Positions 55,485-64,000 of a DNA stretch of 64,000 nucleotides are shown here, piece after piece. The notes under the pieces were generated by a model that saw nothing but the letters and a program-made list of their open reading frames with translations, had not been told where the DNA came from and did no database searches. This stretch comes from Thalassia testudinum (taxonomy: Eukaryota; Streptophyta; Magnoliopsida; Alismatales; Hydrocharitaceae). The translations under genes were made by a program, and so were the position numbers. Location: contig JAZHRO010000036.1 of assembly GCA_037157565.1 (NCBI GenBank), positions 136,144,501-136,208,500 on the forward strand, read 5' to 3'. Each line of letters starts with the position of its first letter. The stretch's first letter is position 1.

Positions 55485-57804
55485 TGATTGCGTAGCAATC
55501 ATAGGTCATAATTGACCTAGGTTAGGCTAGAACTTAGCATAAGCTAGGGTTATTCATGCATGCATAAGCATTATCTGCATCTTTACTGCTTTCCTTTAGC
55601 TATGCAGAAAATAATGTTATAATGTGCTGATTAAGTGCATTATGTAGATTGTAGGCAATAAGCTGATCTGGAGCTGGATCAGGAATAACGGGAGTTGTAG
55701 CAGAGCTGGAGCAGAAGGCTTAGTTTAGATATAGGAATAATAATGTAAGGGGATTAAAGGTTTGCTATTCTATTAAGTAGAAATAAAGCAGTAAAATGTG
55801 AAGAGCTTAGGTCCACCCTAGCCCTAGGATAGCTTAGAGACTTCCCCAAGCCTTAGCCACCCTTAGATTAGGTCACAACACCCTGGGAAGCCCTAAAACC
55901 CTAGTTCCAACCTTTATCTGGATGTCCAGATAAGTTGTAGGATGTCCAGGACCCTTAGCCATCTCCCGCACACCTCAAACCCACTTCTGTAGTGTTATTG
56001 GATGTCCAGACACTTTGTCAGACGTCCAACTTTTGCAGAATACCCAAAACAGAACCTTGATTTTCCCCTGCTCAGATTGGACGTCCAAAACTGAAGTCTG
56101 GACTTCTGATTTTTGAGTATAAGTCGTCTGATCACATTATTGGATGTCTGGTACTGGTCTCCAGTCCCTGTTTTGAGATTCAAGTCTTGATCTTGGATCT
56201 CTAGCTCCCTAGACCTAATCCCAACCCCATAATAACCTAAATTAAGGTGTCCTAACCCTATTACATCACCTCTAGACCTACCTAAGGACCTAATTAGGTC
56301 CTCACAAAACCCAATTGACTTAGATCAAAGTCAATTACCTTCACCTAAGTCAATTGGACTCATTGAGTCCAATTGAGCTTAGATCTCAACCAACATAAGT
56401 TCAATTGGACTTAGTGAGAGTTAAATTGACCTAAACCCAACCTAATTGAGTTATTTCATTCTCAATTAGGTTCACACTCATTCAATTAAACTTAGGTTAA
56501 GTTTAATTGCATTTTCCCCTTAGCAATTAGTGTTTGCAATCCTAATTCAAGACCTACACCTACCCAAACCCCTTAGGACCTAACCTAAGCCTCCTAGCCA
56601 CATAGAGCACGACCACACACACACACACACTCATTCACACACACACTTCTCTAGAGTTCTCTAGAACTCTCTTTGAAGTGGCGCCACCTCTTGGTTGCCA
56701 AAATTAGCAACCAAGAGGCATTCAAAATGAGATCCATAATTTTTGGATTTCATAACCTCTTGGCCGGTCACTCTTGGACTCTCTCTAGAGAGTTCCACAC
56801 CTCTCTAGAGGGAAGCCATTGGGTCTATAAAGACCCCATGGGTGGCCAAGTGACCCCATTCACATCCTTGGCTTCCATTAGCACCACTCACCTCATTAGC
56901 TCCATGCACGCCCACCTTCACTTAGGTCAGCTACTCCACCTCCACGAGCTCACCACCATCATGGAGGACATCATGCCAGGATGCTGGATCATTCCTCCCT
57001 CTCCCCAAGGATTGGCCTAAGCTACATTAGCCGCCCCTCATTCTCCTCCCGACCAATCCAAGGCAATCGGGGACCACCCCTGAACATCTCTCTTCTACTA
57101 GATTTAGTTTATGCTCTCCATAATTTTTACTGCTTTTATTAATTCTTAGTAGCGCAGTCTTAACTTCTCCCCCAATGATGCATGCGAAATCCCCCCATTG
57201 ATTCTTGTATGCAGTCATTTTCTAGTAGCTAGATTTCCGTTTCAAGCATTTATGTACAAGCTTTCCTCTAAATTTCTTGTGCAAACAACTCTCCAATGAA
57301 ATGAATGAAAATGCACTTTTATACATATATATCTCTCTATATGTTTGAAATCACCATGAGCTTAATAATTGGCATTCTTTTTGCGTGATTCAAGTTGCCT
57401 ATCTTCAATTGTTTATCTACTCGCAGCAAGCATGTCATTTCCTGAGGATATTGAAAACTTAACAATAGATGCTTTCTCCGTAAATAGATACCACCTCACT
57501 AGAATCGTGCGCACAGAAACTCATACGTTCACCTCCGTAATTTATTTGATGCATGCGCACGTAATCCGAGTTAATAACAGAAGTGGTGAAGTTTTAATTA
57601 GAAGATTGGAAATCGGCGTGCATTTTTAAATGAAGTAGACCGGTAAAAAGATCAATTTCAAAAGTAAAAGCAAACGCCTCCCAGAGACAAACGACTAGGA
57701 CTCAAGTCTCGTAATCTTTACAAACTTATTTTTGATGAATGTTTTTGTGCAACTATATTACGATTTCCAACGACTTTCAAATGTGTGAAAATGGCTTTCC
57801 GTCA
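55485..57804 (+). repeat. Athila 3' LTR (2320 bp)
   Basis: It aligns along its whole length with the 5' LTR; it starts TGATTGCGTAGCAATCA and ends CCGTCA. Differences include many CG to TG changes. Confidence 0.95.
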
Positions 57805-57809
57805 GATGC

Positions 57810-58258
57810 CATGGTAACCAAGTTCATGGGTGATAGATTGAATGGTAGAACTAGAGTGAGGGACCCCAAAAATCCCTGAAAGTTTAATTGAGTCAAGCAC
57901 AATATTTTTGCCAAAAAGATTGGTCTTAACAATTTTTCCAGTAGAGAGATGGTTAGACTAGGTCATGTTGGCATACCAAATTTTTGTCAAGAAAGGGTAG
58001 TGAATGACATTTTGGTTATAGTCAAAGTAGAGTTGAGAAGCCGTTCACGTCAAACAATGATTTTAAATCAAATTTTTTAAAATCATCCCAGATAATGGAC
58101 TGAATTGGATAGGCAATAAAAGCATCAAATTTAGTGAGACACTCCTTTACCTCATCAGAGTGGGCATACCTGAGGAGCTCCAATTGGAACGAGTAGGAGG
58201 GCGCATCACTAGAGGATGACGGTCCCCTCCCCTTGCCCTTTCAGGATTTGGGTGACAT
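57810..58258 (-). pseudogene. F third ORF, N-terminal part
   Basis: From ATG 58258 on minus, a Ser/Lys-rich start, then a region ending in FLTKIWYANM (about 57960-57990) and IFGVPH. The pattern (aromatic-rich YANM segment followed by a V-x-G-K-x-V-like strand and a G-I-(L/F)-G-(V/I)-P motif) is typical of the plant family called 'putative plant transposon protein'. There is one frameshift near 58023-58026 and stops at about 58243 and 57958. The Athila insertion lies between codons after GATGC; the frame continues at 43549. It follows pol by about 700 bp and is in the same sense. Confidence 0.65.
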
Positions 58259-58962
58259 AGGAATGAGTAGCAACACCCGTGGGTCAAGAATTAAGTGGAG
58301 TATGCTGTGAAAGGGTCAAAACAAACTAATTAACATTAGCTCTAATGACTGTTGCAATCTGGCAGAACAGGTGGGACGTAACATTAGGTAGACAAGACCT
58401 AACGTTAGCTAAAGGGCAGATTGTAGGTCACAACTGGAAAACAAGGGTTTTAAGGGCCAAATCAAAGATTGATAATGAAATGAAGATGCAAACCTACAAG
58501 AAACATCACAAGTGCCATTCCAAACATATCTAAGCATCAATCCACACAAAAGCCCTAATTTTTAACCTAGATCTTGATCAATTCATAAGAGATTTCACAA
58601 GAAGGTTGGACATAGAGATTATACCTTGAGATCCCTTCTTGAAGGAGTGAGATCGAACGTTACATCACCTCCAACAGCAAGATCTGCACCTTCAAAGATG
58701 GAGAGGAGAGGGAGAACATGGAGGAGCTCTTAGCTTCTCTTTTGGGTTCTCTCTTTGGTGAAAGGTGAAAAATGAAGGTAAAGTGAGATGGGAAGATTGG
58801 GTTGCAAAGGTTAAGAGGGAATAAAAAATGATATACTAAAACATTTGCAACCACATGCTCAACGAATCTCAAAATCAATTGTAACAAGACCAAGGAGCCA
58901 TATCTCCAACTTATGCCTAATGGTCCTATTTAAATTATATTTCTAAGTTAAATGCAATCCTA
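58259..58962 (-). other. F spacer between pol and third ORF
   Basis: No gene. It contains two CTAACGTTAG-type motifs (58375-58400) like those in the LTR U3, and a purine-rich patch near 58680-58760. Confidence 0.5.
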
Positions 58963-60344
58963 TTAGGCCTTGATGTCACCAATCTTGCATAGACCCAATT
59001 TTATTCCAATTTCACCAAATATTTCATAATTGAGTGGTTTAGTGAATATATTTGCTAATTGATATTCCATAGAGATAAATTCTAATTTAACTTGATTTTT
59101 AAGCACATTATCTCTAAGAAAATGGTCCCTTACATCAATTTGATTTGTTTTAGAATGATTTATAGGATTCTTAGAAAGGTTTATTGCACTTGTATTATCA
59201 CAATTAATGGTCGTGCAATCTAAGTTTAAATCAAAATCTTTAAGTGTTTGTTTCATCCAAAGTACTTGTGAACAAGCCAAGCGGTGGCCATATATTCTGC
59301 CTTGGTAGTTGATAGGGCTACACAATTTTGTTTCTTGGAAAACCAAGAGACTAGTAAATCACCTAAGAACTGACAAGTGCCACTAGTACTCTTACAATCT
59401 ATTTTAGAGCCCACATAATCTACATCACTATAGTATGTGAGATCCAAGCTTACAGATTTGGGGTAAAATAACCCAACATCACATGTATCAACTAGATATC
59501 TAAAGATTCTTTTAACAACATTTAAATGTGATTCTTTAGGACATGATTGAAATCTAGCACAAAGACATGTGGATAATAAAATATCCAGACTACTTGCCGT
59601 TAAATACAAAAGAGAGCCGATCATACCTTGGTATTTATTTTGATCGATACTCTTATCATTTTCATCTCTGTCCAATTGAGTAGTGGTACTCATTAGTGTA
59701 TTTTTCCCTTTTGATCCTTCCATTCCGAATTTCTTAAGCCTCTCTCTTGTGTATTTGTGTTGGCTCAAGAAAATTCCTTCATCTAATTGAGCAATTTGGA
59801 GACCCAAGAAATATTTGAGTTCTCCCATCATGCTCATCTCAAAGTTCTCCCGCATTGACTTGACAAAATTCTCGCACAAAGTTTGTTTAGTAGAACAAAA
59901 AATTATGGCATCCACATAGATTTGCACAAGTATGTTTGAATTTTTTCCTTTAATGAAGAGAGTGGGATCAACTTGACCAACCTTAAACTTAGAATCCAAT
60001 AAGAAGGTTCTTAATTTCTCATACCAAGCTCGAGGAGCTTGCTTAAGACCATAAATAGCCTTCTTGAGTTTATAGACATAGTCTGAATGCTCTAGACGCT
60101 CAAATTAGGGTGGTTGCCTCATAAACACCTCTTCTTTAAGAACCCCATTTAAGAAGGCACTCTTCACATCCATTTGGAAGAGCCTAAAATCTAGAAAAGA
60201 GGCAAAAGCCAGAAGCATTCTAATTGATTCGAGCCTAGCAACTGGAGCATAGGTCTTATCAAAGTTTATACCCTCCTCTTGGTTATAACCTTGAGCAATG
60301 AGTCTAGCTTTGTTTCTAAATACCTTTCTGGACACATCCAATTA
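58963..60344 (-). pseudogene. pol: F reverse transcriptase and RNase H (copia, SIRE type)
   Basis: RT begins with RNKARLIAQGYNQEEGI (60300-60340), then FQMDVKSAFLNG (60130-60160), which keeps the first catalytic Asp. The second motif reads YVDAIIF (about 59910) instead of YVDDIIF, so one catalytic Asp is Ala. GELKYFLGLQI and the RNase H region (YSDVDYVGSK, KSTSGTCQFLG, LSTTKAEY) follow. A stretch at 60000-60104 and the join near 59260-59340 are out of frame. The end at 58963 matches the usual C-terminus. This piece identifies F as SIRE/Maximus lineage. Inactive. Confidence 0.88.
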
Positions 60345-61567
60345 ATTTCGAAAGACCCATTTTGTACTAATAATGGTGTAGCCTTTAGGCTTAGGAACCA
60401 TATCCCAAACCTCATTCTTCTCAAATTGGTTGAGTTCTTCTTGCATAGCTAGAATCCAAGACTCATCACCATAGGCCTTTTCAATAGACCTAGGTTCTAA
60501 CTAAGAAACAAAGGCATCAAAAACAAACAAACCCCTAAAATTCGATCTTGTTTGAACACCCGTTGATACATCACCTAAAATGAGATCTTTGGGATGATCT
60601 CTTTGAAATGTCCAATCCTTTGGTAAGTCATGAACATTCCAGGTGTTTGGAATGTTTGAAGCAGCAATAGAAGAGGGTGCCTCATCATCATCAATTATGG
60701 AAGAAGAAATTGATGTGAATGATTCGTCAAAAGACACATGTAATGTCTCTTCTACGGTTGATGTCTTCTTATTGAAAACCCAGTATGCCTTGCTACATAA
60801 GGAATACCCAACAAAAACTCCATCATCACACTTAGGATCAAACTTATCCAAGTTGTCCTTAGTGTTAAGGATGAAGCAAGGGCAACCAAAAACTCTAAAA
60901 TATGAAATCTTAGGAACACGATAATAAAACAACTCAAACGGGATTTTCTTAAGAATGGGTCTAATGAGCACACGATTTAACACATAGTAAGCTGTGTTAA
61001 CTGCTTCTGCCCAGAAATATTTAGGAAGTCCCAATTCTATTAACATTATTCGAGCGAATTATTGGAGTGTGGTTTTTACACTCAACAACTTCATTTTGCT
61101 GAGCCGCTTTTGTAAATGCGAATTCATGGTGGATCCCGAAAAACTCACAAAACTCAGTAAAACTCTCATTCTCAAATTCTCCACCAAGATCTCTCGTAAT
61201 CCAAGAGATACAAACACTCTAGTCGGTTTGTAATCTCTTGGCTAAGCTAGAGAATTCTAGAAAAGCTTGATCCTTAGACCTAAGAAAAATCACCCACGTA
61301 AAATGCAAGAAATCATCGACAATAACAAAACAAAAATGACAACCATTCGGACTTTCATGTCTAGTTGGTCCAAACAAGTCTAAATGGAGCAATTCAAGTG
61401 GTCTAGTAGTTGACACAACTCCCTTACTCTTAAAAGAGGCCTTAGTTTTCTATTTTCACAAGTATCACAAATATGATGCTTTTTATAAATTTTATCAATG
61501 AGTTTCGTATTGACATGACCTAATCTTCTATGCCATAAATTATTTTCTTCATTAGAGGCAAACAAGC
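60345..61567 (-). pseudogene. pol: F integrase with GAG-pre-integrase region
   Basis: The zinc site is intact: WHRRLGHVN then HHICDTC (61470-61540). The catalytic core has Asp in LLHLDLFGP (about 61390), Asp in RDLGGEF (about 61190) and Glu in VVECKN (about 61110). The C-terminal part (60501-61046) includes YFWAEAVNTAYYVLNR and FGCPCF, typical of copia integrases. Frames change at least three times (near 61400, 61220 and 61060), with a stop at 60501. Region 60345-60500 is homologous linker with stops. Confidence 0.85.
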
Positions 61568-62782
61568 AATCAACTATGTCTTCCTTATCAAATTCAAGAA
61601 CATAGATATCTTTTTCTCTTTTTCCTTTCCTATCAAAAGAACTTCTAAAGTTTCTTTATCAATAATTTCAAAACCATCCTTATCAAATACAACCTTGCAT
61701 CCTCTATCACATATTTGGTTAACACTAAAAGGGTTATGTTTTAAGCCATCAACTAAAGTGACATTTCTAACTTGGATAAATGGATTACCTACCATACCCT
61801 TACCAATGATACAACATTTTGGGTTATTTCCCATAGCCATGTGTCCTTCGTTGATTTTCTTGAGCTTTAAAAATTGCGTGGAGTCTCCCGTCATGTGCCT
61901 TGAACATCCACTGTCCATAATCCACTTGTTCGTCTTCTTTGAGGCATATAAAACAAGAGTTGAGAATATTTTTAGGTACCCATGCCTTCTGGGGTCCTTG
62001 AGTGTTAGAATAGCTTTCCTAGAAATAATTTCTTTTAGGAATCCATTTGTTATTGACCTTTTGGTTGAAAACATATGCATGATAAGGTTGTCTTTCAGTC
62101 TTATGACTGAAAGCATATGCATTATAAGATTACTTTTGAGCCTTATGCCTAAAAGCATGTGCATTGTAAAATTGTTTTTAAGCCTTATGGCTATACAAGT
62201 ATGCATGATGGATTGGTTTTTGAGTCTTAGGTGGCACAAAGGTGTTTTTTCCTTTGGGCTTCACAAAATTCATTGGCTTCTTAGTTGTAAATGAAGATTT
62301 AACATAACCAGTACCATGCCTAGAGGTTGATGGTAATTGACTTGCAAGCATTTTTTGTAGGTTCTTACTACCATTAGTAAACTTAGCCAAGTCATTTATC
62401 AATCTATTTGTGTTTATTCTAAGCTCATCACATGTTTCTCTAAGCAACCAATTTTATTTTTTAATTCAATAGTCTCTTCCATCAATATGTCTTTTTCAAT
62501 AAGTAGGCTAGTGTTAAAAGCAATAAGATTTTCATTTAATCTAGTTAAGTTCAAACATTCAATTTTCAGATCTGTGTTTTCCTTTTCTAGATCCAATTTT
62601 GCATTTACAAGAAGCTCATATTTATTTTGCAAGTCATTTTCTTCTACTTTAAGCTTTTTCAAGGCTTTATTTTCATGTTTTATTTTCTTACATTCATCAA
62701 AAAACTTATCATATGCATCAAGTAGCTTATCAAAAGAAGTAGAGTACTGTACCTCGATCTCATTTGCCATGAGACACACTGA
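61568..62782 (-). pseudogene. F gag C-terminus and aspartic protease
   Basis: The minus strand enters from the C junction at 62782. Residues resembling CLMANE start a long Lys/Glu/Leu coiled coil (62178-62770), as in SIRE Gag. A linker contains four degenerate 48-bp repeats (62040-62225). Protease has an intact active-site motif, WIMDSGCSRHMTGD (about 61890-61930). Two frame changes are seen (near 62420 and 62200). The N-terminal gag is outside the window beyond C. Confidence 0.78.
62040..62225 (-). repeat. 48-bp tandem repeats in the F gag-protease linker
   Basis: On minus about four units encode variants of YNAYAFSHK. Two units carry stops. Confidence 0.6.
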
Positions 62783-64000
62783 TGTAGCCACAATTATTGA
62801 GGGTAAAATGCCTCTTCATGCATGTTCCTAGGCTTAGATTTTCATTTCATGTTATAAATATTACATAGCATGCATCATTATGCATTTAGAGTAGTTGTAT
62901 ATAATTTAGGTTAATTGCATCCTTTTTGTGGTCAGGAGAGAAGGATATTTATTTCGAAGCCTCGAATTGATGATCCAACCATACGGATCTAATCAAGACG
63001 ACGATTGGAGTCCAACGCCTCCGAAATCGCCTCGATCAGAGTCTCATAGCACTATATGTAATCCAAGGAAGATCAACGGCCGAGGGACTACATGACGCAA
63101 TCTAGAGCATCAAACGATAAATCTGACCACACGGATGGATTTGGGTCAATGATTGAAGCCCAACGGCGCAAAAATTGACTCTATCTGACCTCTATAGCAT
63201 CCCCTACAAAGGAATGAAGATGGATGACCCAGGTCGCAAGTGCAAGAGTGCACGTGTAGCAACAGCGCAGGTGCGGGGGCAGTGGCAGCAGCAGCGGTGC
63301 GTATCGCATGTGCGTGTGCGACAAGGGTGCGTGCAACGCAAGGAGCGGTGCCACAGTAGGGGCGCGTGAGCGGGATCTTCAGTGATGTTTGCAGCAGATC
63401 TTTAGCAACGTTTATGACCGTCACTAAATGTCCTGCATATGAATTTGATTCTTTCCTCCACTATAAAAGGACCCCTACCCCTCCCATTTTTCTTCATCTC
63501 TTCCTTTCTTCCTCTCACCACCTCCAAGGCTATAGAGAGAGCTTGTCCCAAGCCCGGGATGCTCCTTTAGAGTAGAAAAGAAAATAGTTTTCCCACCTCT
63601 CATCCCCATTCATGGAGCATCTCATGGTCATCCTCTCACCGCCCTTCGGGAAGAAGATCCTCACCACAACACCGTCCTGCCCCATCCTCTGTCCTCTGGC
63701 TACGTCCTCCATCCTGCTCCTCACAACCTTCCTCCAGGTGATGTCAGAGTGAGTCATCTTCCGAGCAACCGTCGAGGGGGATTTCTCTCACCTCTTTCTA
63801 TCTTTTTTGCTTTCGTAGTATAGATTTTTCGCTTTTGTAGTTGTAACAAACAATTCTTTATAAATAGATGATTGTTTCTCTCTCTCTCTCTCCCTCTCTC
63901 TCTTATATTTTTGCAAGTAGATAAAGTTTTCATCGACCTAATCTCTTGCCTGATAAAAATACCAAAAAAATTTAGAAAAGATAAAAATGAAAAATAGAAA
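62783..64000 (+). repeat. C: LTR of a B-related Ty3 element, cut by the window edge
   Basis: It starts TGTAGCCACAATTATT, interrupting F gag; ACTGA (62778-62782) is the likely left TSD. It aligns with the B LTR read on minus (shared TTCATGCATGTTCCTAGGC near 62813 and TCATTTCATGTTATAAATAT), but lacks the tRNA-like segment. Promoter at 63401-63468, CT microsatellite about 63877-63904. The right end is outside the window, so solo LTR and full element cannot be told apart. No gene. Confidence 0.8.
63401..63468 (+). promoter_or_regulatory. C LTR promoter: inverted repeat plus TATA box
   Basis: TTTAGCAAC (63401-63409) and GTCACTAAA (63420-63428) are inverse copies with two mismatches; TATAAAA lies at 63462-63468. 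Confidence 0.6.

Larger units (their letters stand above)
43555..57804 (+). mobile_element. Athila-lineage Ty3 retrotransposon, full length, inactive
   Basis: It is 14,250 bp with LTRs 43555-45896 and 55485-57804, PBS 45899-45916, gag and pol 47609-53525 and PPT 55470-55484. A perfect TSD GATGC flanks it (43550-43554 and 57805-57809). RT and integrase sequence place it in the Athila lineage. The reading frame is almost collinear, but many nonsense codons and changed catalytic residues make it inactive. About 2 kb follow pol without an env-like ORF. Confidence 0.96.
17715..62782 (-). mobile_element. F: SIRE-type copia element, split by three insertions
   Basis: In minus-strand order the pieces are gag/pro/int/RT/RNase H (62782 to 58963), a spacer, a third ORF (58258 to 57810, then 43549 to 42776, then 19640 to 19629), the 3' untranslated region, PPT (19146-19158) and 3' LTR (17715-19145). 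The gaps are exactly A2 with its imperfect TSD TGACG/CGACG, the Athila element with TSD GATGC, and C beginning at 62783. The 5' end is outside the window. Pol residues match the SIRE/Maximus lineage, which is known for an extra ORF after pol. Confidence 0.82.

Overview
The window is plant nuclear DNA, almost certainly angiosperm heterochromatin. It contains no recognisable host gene, no RNA gene and nothing bacterial or organellar. Nearly all of it is LTR retrotransposons nested in one another, plus one small hAT-like DNA transposon. The evidence is paired LTRs ending TG...CA, primer-binding sites (PBS) complementary to plant tRNA-Asp (Ty3 elements) or initiator tRNA-Met (copia element), polypurine tracts, target-site duplications (TSDs), and decayed gag/pol genes of the Ty3/Athila and Ty1-copia/SIRE types. 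The plant lineage cannot be told from the sequence.

Layout, with working names. A1 (<1-15071, minus) is a large Ty3-type element without pol that encodes an acidic protein. Copia element D (4647-10965, minus, TSD ATCTT) sits inside it, and D's left LTR holds a solo-LTR-like insertion G (about 5567-6954). From 15072 to 17714 lies the worn tail of another Ty3 element carrying a hAT-like element (15988-16711). From 17715 to beyond the right edge runs F, a minus-strand SIRE-type copia element broken into pieces by three insertions: A2 (19641-42770, plus), an Athila element (43555-57804, plus, TSD GATGC) and C (from 62783). A2 is a relative of A1 and itself contains E (25786-30911) and B (34293-42026, minus). 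Removing one TSD copy restores the interrupted reading frame at both the D-in-A1 and the Athila-in-F junctions, which supports the reconstruction.

Coding content. The Athila element has gag and pol in nearly one frame but with many nonsense codons and damaged catalytic residues. F has gag, protease, integrase, RT and RNase H remnants plus a third sense ORF downstream of pol. A1 and A2 share an unfamiliar acidic, Ser-rich protein of about 585 codons in place of gag-pol. B has a different Tyr/Pro-rich then acidic ORF, and shares a leader block with the Athila element, suggesting it could be mobilised in trans. All copies look dead.

The most interesting signals are non-coding. A1 and A2 share a tandem array of stem-loops with a constant loop and covarying stems. 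Several LTR families start with a terminal hairpin whose arms covary. A polypurine-tract block recurs 1.3-1.7 kb upstream of the real polypurine tract in every Ty3 element with a readable 3' region. Family-specific palindromes lie just upstream of LTR TATA boxes. tRNA-like A/B-box segments lie in the U3 of two LTR families.
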